DNA of 64,000 nt from Dendrophyllia cribrosa (lineage: Eukaryota > Cnidaria > Anthozoa > Scleractinia > Dendrophylliidae): contig JAJLRJ010000010.1 in NCBI GenBank assembly GCA_024195265.1, forward strand, positions 24,166,181 through 24,230,180, written 5' to 3'. Below the pieces are notes generated by a model. The model was given only the letters and a program-made list of their open reading frames with translations, was not told where the DNA came from and made no database searches. Positions 9,709 to 22,400 of this stretch are shown here, one piece after another; within the stretch, counting starts at the first letter, position 1; the number at the start of each line of letters is the position of its first letter. The position numbers and the translations under genes are program-made.

Positions 9709-12700
9709 GTGAATCCATATCTCCTTAGCTACAAGGAAAGAAGGACTGAGGTGAGAACTGCAACACGAATAAATACTACCGCTCTCCGTTCATTGCAGTC
9801 TCTCTGTGGCCAAGACAATCTATGCCTGATCAATGCGCTAATCAACTCTACGAAAAGTAAAACCAGACGTCGAAAGTTGCTGGGTCTACGTGCTGTTTTG
9901 GAAGTGCTGCTTGCCCCGGTAACAAAGTACAGCACAACTAAGCACGAGAAAGATCTTCCAAGCGGTGTTATATTGTTTGACAGGGCATTTGAGATATTTA
10001 GCTCTTACGTAAACAGCATCTCAAAGCAAGAGTTTCGTGACGAAATACTGAGCGCCGAAACCGGCCTAGGAGTTCTGAATTATTCATACCAAGCTGAACG
10101 ACGTTTTATTGTTTTGAACAATGAAAAACTTGATATTTGTGAACTGCTAAAAGTTATTCATGAAGAGGAGGAGTGGGAAGATGTTGTACCTGAGGAGATC
10201 GATTCCGTTCTAACAGCACAAGACCTGTCATCTGCACTTGAAAGCATGAAGACTGAGTACGACAGATGGATCGCAAAACTACTTGTTTGCACTGGAAAAT
10301 CTCGGTCAGAAATATACGACCTCGGCCTGAAACCGGACAGAGTTGTGAAACTGTTGCGAGAGGTCAAGGCAAGAATAGCAGCTTCTGAAAATACCACCAT
10401 TGCAGCAAATGACATGGTAAAACTTAGGTACAAGGGGAAGCAAGCCAAACGTGAGCAACAGATTAATGAAGCAGGGAAAACGCTCGAGTCGATACGCGGA
10501 AAGTGGACATATGCTCGAAGTGGGGATCTCGAGAAAAAGATCATTGCACTCAAAGAATCACTTGAGAGAACTGTTGCAACACTGGAGCTCCAAACTAAAC
10601 AAGCGAAAAAAAACGATTCAATCAAGCTGTCAAGAGAACTGCCTATCGCCGTGTTGCCGAACAAAGAATAACCAGGCGAAGCCTAGGTGCGGGTAGAAAA
10701 CGAGAGCTGGATTCGGAAGATGAAGAGTGGCTCCTGAAATTCATTGAAGATAAGGCTACTATTCACGGAAGGCGGCATGAATCTGTTCTCTACACAAATC
10801 ACCGGGTGAAGACAAGGGATCTTCTCAATATAGCCAATTATCGCCGATACAAACAAGGCGAAAGGCTCCTTCGATCAGTGTCAAGCGTTGCGACCAGGAC
10901 AAGACCAAAAAATAAAAGATCATAGCAAGCCAAGCGCTATATAGGAAAGGGCCTGTGGTGCAGCAAGAAACCGCCTAAGACTGAAGACCACGGGAACGAG
11001 TGTACGCATCACGGAAACACGTAAAGCTTGCTAAGGAAGATTTTTTCTCTGCAACCAATGGAGATGCAAGCCTTTGCATTAGTGTGGACGGTAAAGCCTA
11101 TTTACGTCCTGAAACGTAAGCGGGAGCAAAGGGTGCAAGGCAACAAACAATTATACAGCCATCTGACGAGATCCAGGCAAGTGTACATAACACCATCAGC
11201 GTTTAGGCTCATCCGTAAAACGACGGAGGTGGTAGACGACAAGGTCAACCTTATTGCAGACACTGATGACAGCATTGTAGTAGTAGAGCCGAAGGCCTAC
11301 GTGCCAACCCATGCATCTACCTGGGCATCTAATAGCATGATGCTTCGATGGGAGAAGCCAAATCTCCATGAAGCACACAACCTTCCACCACGAAACTATC
11401 CGAATTACTCAGAGAAACTTCGACGGATGTGCTCTAGAATTCATGACGCTGCATTCTATTACGTTGGCACGACCACGGACGCTGACATGCAGTCAGTAAC
11501 TAAAGCAAACGAATGTAGTTTTAGAAGGTACGAAGAGCTGCGTTTGCGTTCTTTGAAGCAGCAGGTTACAACTGCAAAAGAAAAATAGGGCAGAACAATG
11601 GAAGACAATGACAGAGATGTAGGAGTCAGTATTAATGAGATGGCTAACTCTCTTTTAGAAAGCATTAGCAAAGCCGAATCTGAAATGCAGAATGTCGAAA
11701 GCGAAGAGTTTGAGAATGCACATAAACCTGTGGTTATGCAATGCAATGATGTTTTGAGGCATATTGCTCCCTTACAACTGCCATCTGTGTATCCGAGGTT
11801 GTTGGAACTCACTGATGCCGGTCCTGGAGTTGGCGTATCAAGTGCCGAATGTAGATGGCGACTACCTGAAAAGGCAAGGATTCATAACAGTGACAAAGTG
11901 CTTCGAATCCACCGAGCAAAAGAGGATTCGGGCCAAAACGAAGCAGAAAGGCTCAATGCTTGTATAGGGGACGCTCTATGTGATGGAGGAAGTCTCAAGT
12001 GGCAGATCTACAAGCCGCTTCATGGTTTGTCTGAGGATGATATTAGCTCTCTTACAAATTCAGAACTTAAAACCCAGAGGAAAGCAAACATGGAAAAAAT
12101 GCTTGGGCTGTAGCAGAAGAAATAGATCTTCGTGTTGACAATGCTCCGTCGCCACGGGATAAATGTCAGCAATGATGGTGGATAAACCAGAGGATATGAT
12201 TTTCTATAACCGCGATTTTAGGAAACAGTATCACGATGCCCCGAACAATAAGAAAAACTATTTGCTAAACTAGCTTCCTTCGAAGAGGATCACTGCGAGA
12301 AAGGGGAATTGTACATGGAGTACAGCAAAATGTCTTGCCAAGGGGAAAACGGTGAGCTATGCGAATACTGTCGAGCAACTGACTTTGTAAGTCCTTCTCC
12401 AGCTACACCAACGCCACGACCCTTTCCCGATTACAGCAAACTTCCCGACTTTCACTACCTACCAAGTACGAAAACACCTACGAGTGGCCGCAAACCTAAT
12501 GATTATCGGCCTCGAGCTCAAATAAAACAGATGTTTCAAGAAAGTAAGCTCAAAGCAGGGGATAAAAAGGCAATCAGACATTTTTCTGAAAAATACATTG
12601 TTTCAGAAAAGCTGGTTGCAGATTATATTGAGCATATAACTGACATTGAAATGAGAAAAGATAAGCGGCGAACAGATAACGACAGGAAGCGTGCCCAAAG

Positions 12701-13150
12701 AAAGCAACAGAAATACAATGAACATTGACTGGGAAAACCTTTATCACAGAAACCAGTTGTCATCCCTTAGAGTAGATGAACTTGAACTTTACATTAATCA
12801 CCACAATATTGCATTTAAAGGAAAGAAAGATGAGAAAGTGAGGGTGGTGAAGACACAATATTGGCAGTAAGATTTTGACTTCTATTGTGCAGGACAGTCA
12901 GAACAACATTCAGTCAACCCCTGAATCAAATTCAGAGTCTGACGGTGACAGTGACAGGGTAGATCGCGTTGTTGGATCTACCAATACCTCGTCAGAACTA
13001 AACGACTCAGGAGATCAGGCAGTAGATAGCCGACAGCAAGAAGCTGAAGAAACAATACCTGCGTCAAGTACGTCTCGTTACGGACGGAAAAGGATACGAG
13101 TCCTCCGAGAAAACTATGTGCCATGGCATAATATACATGTAGAAATGTAA
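9709..13150 (+). pseudogene. Broken intronless copy of a multicopy cnidarian protein family
   Basis: An open frame of 320 codons (9,709-10,671) runs through a helical, charged N-terminal part. The frame then shifts at an A8 run (10,606-10,613). Past it, coding-like sequence continues with GRKRELDSEDEEW and KTRDLLNIANYRRY. An in-frame TAG lies at 10,927, and further shifts follow near 11,110 and 11,585. Continuing pieces include 11,120-11,588 (ITPSAFRL, STWASN), 11,598-12,113, a Cys-containing linker at 12,170-12,728 (GELCEYC), a SAP-like helix pair near 12,735-12,850, and an acidic serine-rich tail to 13,150. It has no introns. The motif order resembles hypothetical proteins I recall in many copies in coral genomes, so it is probably a transposed or transposon-borne gene. 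Function is unknown. Confidence 0.6.
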
Positions 13151-13283
13151 CCTAGTACCAATAATAAAACACAAAATTAAATCAAAGTAGGTGTAAAGAA
13201 AAATGGAAAGCATGTGTGACCCTCCCTTGAATAGCTCACATGAGGTATGACCCTCCCCTTTTGGTGCTCACTTTCACTGATGA

Positions 13284-13334
13284 CCCCCTCCCCCCCCCCC
13301 CTCCCCCCCCCCTCCCCCCCCCCCCCCCCTCTCC
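13284..13334. repeat. C-rich homopolymer tract
   Basis: Almost pure C broken by T, about 100 bp upstream of the cyclase start codon. It could lie in the promoter region, but I see no TATA box or other recognisable core element between it and the start. Confidence 0.85.
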
Positions 13335-13428
13335 AAAGAAAAAAACAGTACCTTCCCTAATATTGGTTTTGTTTTCTAAGACAGAGTTGACCTATTGATA
13401 TTTCCGGAAAAGCTGTGACGACGCTAAG

Positions 13429-16400
13429 ATGAACTTTATATTTCTGGCTGGTTTGTTACTTCTCTTAAACACTATTGACTTGAGTGTTCAGGACCCAGGC
13501 TCGACTCCAGGAATTAAAGAAATTGTATTAGGAAGATGCCACGAGTATCAAACCATGAGGCTTGGATCAAATGTAAAGGACTGTAATAAGATTTGGGAGA
13601 CGTTTTGGCTAGCCTTCGCTTACAAGAATCCATGTACAATAAAATCCAGTGTCTACGAGCCGTTCTTCAATGAAGTTGGAATGCAAGAAATTAAAAAGGT
13701 TGATATTTTCCGTAGACATACTTGAGGTGAAACAATGGCAATGCTTGTATCACTTCATGAATCCTTGTTGCTATTTATAATATCAGAGCGGTTTTCAATT
13801 GAGTGTCGTAAAACCAAAACCAAAGTAATTACTCTGACCAATCACAGAACTCGCAGACAATTCGATGAACCAAATCAGAACTCGAAGCAAATACATGTAG
13901 CCGGCACCAAGCGCGGGAAAACGCGTGCGAGCAAGTCATGATTGGTTTTGGTTTTACAGTCAACTCTCTCTTAACGGACACCTCTATAATACGGACATCT
14001 GGTGTTGGTCCCTGCCGTTTTTCAGTCATTTTGCTGTAACTAAACTCTCTATAAGACGGACAACGGACACTTTGAAACCGTCAACGGACACTTGAGAAGT
14101 GCTTTTTTTTGGTGAAAAATACTTCAAAACGGAAATGTAAGTGCTGAATATGAACAAACGAGTCCACTTTTCTAATGTTATTTTTGTTCCAGTTTGTAGG
14201 TTTTGCTTAAGTAAACGACTTTAAGCAGACTTAAAACAAACGTTTGTTCATTGTGCATAGGTTCATCTTTATTTTGTCAGAATTACTGGTGTCACGTTAC
14301 CTCGACTATCTATAAGCCGGACACCTCTCTTAAAGACGGACAGTTGGCTCCGGTCCCGACATTGTCGGTCTTAGAGTTGACTGTACTTCTGAAAAGCAAT
14401 TACGAAATTACTTTCGACACTCAATTGAAAACTGCTCGATACCTAAGTTATAAATTACATATTTTTCATTTCATTACCCAGCTTAACATTTACCATCTTT
14501 CTTTATTTATCACTAGTTTTTCTTGTAAAATTAGTTGTTATCCTTGTAGTGTTTTCAATGTTGTACAGTGGAACCCCGACTTACGGTCACCTCGTTAATA
14601 CGGTCACCTCGTTATTACGGTCACTTTTTTTTGTCCCGGCGAAACGCGCGCCCATACATTTTCTTATAATGAAACCCCGCTAATGCCGCCACCCGTTAAT
14701 ACGGCCATATTTTCATGGCCCGTTGGTGACCGTATTAACGGGGTTCCACTGTATATGTTGTGGTGTAATTTTGTCCTTGGTGCAAATTTTATTTTCCTTT
14801 GTTCAAAACTCATTATCCTACATTATCATACATTTCCATACCCTTCATTTTTATGCGGGAGTCCCCCTAGGTTAGTTACGTGAAGATAATTTCTCTGCAA
14901 GCTGCATGCTCCCGAACTTCTTTTCTCCTTCTGATCAAAGTTAATCGAGAGACTGGTTGTGAAACCTGAGGATTGTCTTTGCTCGATCTTTTTAATTTGT
15001 TATCGTTTTTCGGCCTTGACGGTGCACAACACAATAGGTGTTGATCGTTTGCTCGAGCAACTGAAATATAAATTGTGCTATTAAGTTATTCAGTCATAGG
15101 GTGTGATCAAAAAACAAAACATGTGCACGGTCACGGTCGGTTCAACATAAATTGTAGCTCCTTTGTTATCGCCATTGAAGTCTGCAAGGTTTCATAACCA
15201 GTCTCTCGATTAACTATGTTCTGATGTTCTAATAAGAATCATTTTCTTGCTTTTTCTCCAGAGCTTGTTTTGGTCAAAAACCTATAAAGTTGCCCATGAC
15301 TATGCAGACAAGGGTGCTCGATTTATAACTCTAGAAGACACGTTCGTTGGGTAAGAATAACCTGCAATAAGCGCCGCGCACAAATGACGTCAAACAAACG
15401 TACAAACTATCCCATGTGCATATAAAGAATGTATAGGAAAGTAGTGTTGGCAAGAACTTTGATGCGACACGTTGCCTTCCCAGTTACAGTTCATTCAGTT
15501 GATAATACTCACTTACGCTTATAGTGGTATGAAGGCAGTAAAATGTAGTGTTACTGACTACTTAGCCCTCGGACGTACAGTTTTTTCAAGAGCATTTATT
15601 GTTAGGATCTGCTGTCTTCAGTAGCTGTTCTTGTATCGTTGAGACACATTTTCGTAAAGTTTGGGGCTAACATGTTGCTATGGTAACAAGGTATAAATTC
15701 GTAGGTAGCATGAGGTCAAGACATTTTTGAATAAAAATGCGTGTATTACACCATTTTACCGTTAAAAAAATAAAACGCTACAAAAAAGCAACAAAATGTT
15801 TAATTATATAAATTATGTCATATTTTTCAATTGTAGCAAAAAATAATTTCAATATCCAAATTTTCCGATAATTTTGATTTTTAAGTGAAATCAGTTCGTG
15901 GTTCCCCAACATTAACATTGGAGGCAAAATAGTTTCGAAATATTGTAACGCCGCAAAAACTCCTTGTACTACGGTTGGGGTATAAGTTTGCGTGTGCATC
16001 CGCGGGTTAATGTGCAAATGGCGAGAAGTTTGGTGACAAAGGTTGAGAAATACAGCCTCCAACAATAACCGATATGTGTATTGTAATGCTCTGAATATAA
16101 ACTTATATTGCATATCGTTATAACGAAATAGATAAGTGTACTGTGTTCAACATAACAAGGCTCAAATTTTGTTTGAAATGTCTTTCTGTCCTACGTTTTT
16201 TCGATTAGCTGATTAAGAAAAAAGTAAATTTCATTCCAACTGAGCCCAACATGCTAGAATTTTCCCTACGACGCAGGTTGTTTGTTATAAATTGGCATAC
16301 TTTTTCTTTCCTTTCATTAACAACAATTTATCTTAACAACATTGTTAAGAACGTTTCCAGGCTAAAATCGCATCCTCAGCTCAGCAATTAGACGGGGTTT

Positions 16401-19400
16401 TTTTTATAAAAAAGTGGAATACGACACAGTATCATCGTGAATATTATGAGTAACCCTTTCTTTACTAATCATTTATAGGTATCTCGTAAATGGCCTGACT
16501 TGGTGTGGAAATGAAAAATTGTCTACTTCAAAAACTGATGGCATTGACTACAATTCTTGTCCAGCGTGGAGTCCGACGTGTAATTACACAACAGAATTCT
16601 GGGGTCTAGCGTCCAAGACAGTAGGTTTCTATTAAGTTTAAATACAGTACACAGAGAAAGCATTTATATATATGCTTAAAACTAGTGTTGGATACCGTAA
16701 AACTCCGAATAAAAGGACGTTTTTGTGTGCTTTTTTTCGAGGGAGCCTATGGACTTCAACACAAAAAAAGGTTTATTGCTACAAAACAACATTAACATCC
16801 ACAGAATAATGCAATTATCTTATTTTCGTAGCGCTTAGTTTTTTATATGTTTTTTAGGAAAGCTTATTTTCGGGTCTTTGATATTTAGAATTGATACATT
16901 GATATAATTATTGTCTTGTTACACTGTGGAACTATAAATTTGTGTTTCCCATTACGATTGGCCAGCACAGAAATGAATTGTAACTGGAAAAATCGGGCTA
17001 GTAATTGGGCTAAGACGTTCTTCTTTTTTACAGTTTTTGCTTGGTGTCTTTAAGGCATCGACAGCAATGATTCAGCTTTTGTTTAAAATTACCCTTAAGG
17101 TGGCTTCGTTGTTATTTCAGGTGCACTCGTCTATGACAAACTTTGGGTCATAACTTTTCCGGCTCTAAAGCGATCGCTTCTAAAACTTTGCGAATACTTA
17201 CGGCTATTATTTAGCAAAGATATGATAATCGGGCTTAAATGAACCCCGCGTTTTGAACAAAATCGCACCCTGCGAAACATTTTGCTGTTATATTTGTGTT
17301 AAATTTCTGGAATTGGCTTACATTAACTTAATACATACCCTTACCAAGTTTCAGCAAAATCGTTGGAGCAGAAGTGCGGAAGTATTAAGGCCATCAAAAT
17401 TTAGCGCTAAAATTCACTTAACATTTTAAATACTTAATGTTCTTTAACGGAACAATCCACGAATCCAAATTTCTGGGAGAAGCCTTCCCAATGCTTGCTA
17501 AATCTGAATTCTAAGCCGATTGCAAATCGTGTGAACCGTTAAAAAGCAATAACAAATTTTGTTAATGTTATGAAATGCTCCAAAACCCGCTCAAATCTCC
17601 AATGCTGCGTTTTCCATTATTTTTCAAAAATTATCCAGCAATTTGGTGTCAAACTCCTTCCACATGAATTTCAAAGTACTGCAATACAATGTTCTTTGCT
17701 TAGAAGGGCTTTCAATTGGAGAAATAGTTGTTGGGTTTATAAGCTGCTCCGCATCTGAGCTCAGGCGGAGCTGACAAGCAGTTTTCAGAGTTTTGTTTAT
17801 GAATTCGAAATGAGCACGTGTGGAATTTCGCACCTTTATAAGGGGGGCGAGCAAAATATGCGCGGTAGTTACCCAGGAGGGAAAGGAGCATGTACGCTCC
17901 ATTACACAGTAATTTTCAGGGAGTTACTTTAACTCAAAAAAAATACAGGACAACTCCATTTTTGGGGTTATTTTAAAATAACCCCAAAAATGGAGTTATC
18001 CTGTACCTTTTTTAGAGTTTAAGTAACTCCCTGAAAATTACTGTGATAGAAGTTTCCATGGGGTGCAATGTTTTTAAAAGCGGGGACTACGCGCGCATAT
18101 CACGTACGGCTCCCTTACAAAGGTGCGAATTCTAAGAATAAATTCCACAGGTGCTCATTTCGTATTCATTAACTTTTGCTTGTCCGCTTCGCCTGAGCTC
18201 AGATGCGGAGCAGCTTATAATTCCAACAACTATTTCTCCAATTGAAAGCCCTTCTAAGCAAAAAAAAAAAAAAAAAAACAGTCGATGCTACAGCATTGCA
18301 GTTTCATGTGGAAAGAGTTTGACACTAAACTGCTGGATAATTTTGGTAGTTCTGCATGTACCGGAGCACATATTACGTAAAAAAAAAGTAACAAAGAACG
18401 ACAACAATACAAATTCAAAACAAGACCAAAAATACAATACCTCACAAACAATAGAAGACAATGAGTGGTTCATGGATACCGGTACATGCAGAAAGACCCA
18501 TAATTTTCGAAAAATAATGGAAAACGCAGCATTGGAAATTTGAGCAGGTTTTGGAGCATTTTATAATATTTACAGAACTACTGAGTACTTTTTAACGGTT
18601 CGCGCGATTTGCAATCGGCTTAGAATTCAGATTTAGCAAGCATTGGGAAGGCTTCTCCCAGAAATTTGGGTTCGTGGATTGTTTTGTCAAAGAGCCTCGA
18701 GTTTTTGAAATTTCAAGAGAATTTTAGAGCTAAATTTTCATAACCTTAATACTTCTGCACTTCTGCTCCAACGATTTTGCTGAAACTTGGTAAGGGTATG
18801 TATTAAGTCGATGTAAGCTGATTCCAGAAATTTAACACAAATATAACAGCAACATTTTTCACAGGGTGCGATTTTGTTCAAAACGTGGGGTTCATTGAGG
18901 CCAGATTATCACTAAAAATATTTTTTTCCCAGTGAAATCGAATTCTATCATATTATTGCTAAATAATAGCTGTAAGTTTTCGCTGAGTTTTATAAGCATC
19001 GCTTTAGAGCCAAAGTTTGTCATAGATGAAAGCACCCGAGATAACAATGGAGCCACCTTAAACTACTCTTCTCGTTCCCTGAAACTATAAATAGGTGTAT
19101 TCCTCGCAGTTGTCCAAGATGCAAATGGATTGCAACTTAAAGTTTTTTCCTTGATATTCTAGCACAGTTTTCATCCCAAAACTTAACAATCCCCACGATA
19201 TGGCCGCCTTAAATATAAAGTCTCTTATTTCCTGTCGAAACGACTTCCTGCTAGTTTACAAATATGGTCAAAAGGTGTTGATTTGGTTTGGAAATAGATC
19301 GGTTTCCGAAGCAACTGCTTCGACTGACAATTCGCAATGGTATCCCTGTGGACATCTAATTGTTCACTTCTTGAAGGAAAGGACCGAATTGAATATGTCC

Positions 19401-22400
19401 ATGGTTTACAACTACAGACTGTTAAACTACAATGAATGATAGCGAAGCGTAGTGTGTTCATAAATATTACTTCAAAGGGGGTAACTTGTCAATTCTGTTA
19501 CACTGAAAACGATAAATAAAGGCTAAAATCAGTTTCCAATATGGAATGTCGTGTTAATTCAGAACTAAACAGAACAATATTTACGAACTTTTAAGATGGG
19601 TGACCTAAAGACGTTTTTGATAAATATGAATGGTAAATTTAAGTTATTGGATAAACTTAGTTTTTGATTTGACTTCACAAGTTCGCACTACATGCCCGGG
19701 ATATCGTTCACGTGATGCTGAATGGATCCAGATTCGACAAAGGAAAACCGGAGCCAGCTTATGAACAAGATAGGTACGGTAAAAATATTTAATGCAGAAA
19801 TGAGCCTTGCGAATAAAGTAGTAAATTCTCCTCGAATTTTCACGTATTCCTATAAAGATGCTACTGTAAGGCAAAGTCTTTGGGAGTTTCGGGGGGAGGG
19901 GGTGGTTGGGTGGTTGGGGAGGGCGATTTCCTTCGGCCATTAAGATCTGACCGTGACCGCAGGAGAAAATAATTTCTTCTGCACAAACTTCCTCTATAGC
20001 ATCAGAAATTTAATTCCGCAGTATTTGAGTCTCGATTTCAATCCTATCCACTTTTGGCGGGGTCAGCACAATAAAACGGATATCCGGTTTTTGTGCAGCC
20101 ACACCAGATATTCGGAAAAAACGAAAACTTTAACGTAAGTAAAACAACGTCACCGCAATGTCATGTCATATACCCGAACTCGCGTTGCACTTTAGTCTGA
20201 CAATTCAAATCGCCCCCTCTCAACTCTCTCCTGTCCCCGTCTGATGTCCTATTTAATCCCCTTTCATTTTCCAGTTTCTTTGGAAAGTACGAGCTGCCAA
20301 ATCTTCAACCGAGCAAAGTCACCCAACTCAAGGCTCTCCTGATTCACACAATAAATGGTCCGAAAGAGTGAGTAACCTTCTTAAATAGAAACTCTATTCC
20401 TGTTTCGGACGTTTTCTTTCTAAAATAATTAGCGACATATATGGGACAAGTGAGGTGTCACAGAGTCACATTATGTTTTAGCAACAGCGCACTGATGATG
20501 GCCAAAAAGTCAAAAATAGCTGTCTGAGTCTGCTTTCTAGGTTTGAGCGCTGATCATGACAAGTTTGGCCAACCATAGTGCCATTTTGGGAGAATGCCTT
20601 CTCACATTGTTTTATCGGTCCTTGCAGTGGTCTGTTTTTGCTTATCACTGTTTGTATTGATCTAGTGTGGTGCAGTAGATCGTTCACGGTATCTCTTGCA
20701 GTTTAATATAAACGTTTCAATTTATATAAGGTGGTTCGTTTCCATATGGTAGGCACGATTGCCGAATTTCAATCCACTCTGTCATTCATCTGAGTAATTT
20801 ATATATGATAAAGTAAAGTGCTTAGTGTTGGAAAAATCGTATGGTTTTAGAGTTTTGATTTTCTCCTCTAAACTAATTTAAAAGATGAAATAATTGTCAC
20901 GTCGCAGATTTTTGTATTAATGATGATAGGAAAAACCATGATTCTGATTTTCAGTCCAAATATTCTTGTCCTAGGGCCTGGTCGCACTACAGTCAAAAAC
21001 AAAAATTAGCCCGTGCAAAAATGGAGGAAAACAAAAGAAACCGCTCCGGTGGGACACGCTTTTTGTGGAATGTTTTTGTTTTTATGTCATTTTGCACGGG
21101 CTAAATAAATTTTTGTTTTTGACTGTAGTGCGACCAGGCCCTACTAAATAAGACAATCAATATGCAACATAACTAGAATTTCTGACATCAAAAACCAACT
21201 AGGGCGGACACTCTTTTCTTAGCAAAGCGTTCCTTAATATTCAAAATGTCATATCTCATCTAATATTTGTGATATCGACAAACGGATTTCAGTTTTTTTC
21301 TTGTTGTCAACTCTCAAAAACACTGGACTAAACTTGAAATCAAGTATTAATTTTTAATGACGTCATACTTTGATATCTCCTGTCAATTTTGATGCACTTG
21401 CCCTGAGTTTGGTAACGAAAACCTCACTACATTTAAAGTTATGCTAAAATAACCAAAATGTGCCATGCCAACATTAACGATCCCTTGGAGGGGTGGTTTG
21501 GCCATGCCCTGCTACAACTCACTAACTTTCATTGCGCTAAACTTCTGATTGTCAGACTCTTCCTTTGTGCGTCCCGCCACTTAATCTATATTTTGTCATT
21601 TTTAAAATATTTTGCAACATAAAGCAATATTGCATAACAGTTTTGCAATACAGAATCACCTTATGTAACGTATTTCTCCAGGTTCCTTTCATCTTGCAAT
21701 TTGGTAATGATCCGCTTCCCTCCCTCCCCAGTCCGTTCCCCTATTTCGCTCCTTCCAGTCTTTCGTAGACTTCCCGCCCTGTTACGTGCAAAAACATCAT
21801 TGACTTCAAGGGTTAAAATGTTTTATTTTGATATTATCATTCCTAAAGCAAGGCACATTGTGGCCAACGTTCCCTCAAGCTGCTGCAGGAAGACGCACAG
21901 AAAAGAGGAATAAAATTCAGCTGCCAAGAAGATCCTGAGTAAGAGCTAAGAGCTCTATGTTATGTAATATAATTAGTTGTTATCGAGATCTAAGACCACA
22001 ACTGAAAGACTTGACAATTCTAATTTCGCGTTAGCTAGTATGCATTTATTGCATTTAAATTGAGCATGCTTTGGAAAACTGTAACACTTATATAGCCTTA
22101 TACTTACGCTTATTGACAAATCGCTTTTAATTTGCGAACGAATAAACCGCGTGTTAAATCTTGGAAAATTCATTCATAACGATTTGAAGACCAAGCAACA
22201 AAGAAATAAAAAAAAAACTGAAACTAGAAAATACCTCTTACGTCGCTTTTTGTGCGAACTTTATTTTAGTTTGTGCAGCAGTCGTCAGTTGCCTTTCCAA
22301 GAGCGTGAAAGCTTGAGGCACGGTAGCCAAACACAAATCAACAACAACAACAACCGTCGTGCATTAATTTATTCTTACTTTTTTTATGCGCAACAATTAA

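Noticed and set aside
10158..10664. 168-codon frame on the - strand
   Set aside because: It lies opposite the longer + frame, whose coding character is supported by downstream continuation in other frames.
19200..19439. 79-codon frame considered as a cyclase exon
   Set aside because: Exon 3 (ends 16,620) joins exon 4 (starts 19,682) in phase and reproduces the family sequence with no room for an extra exon.
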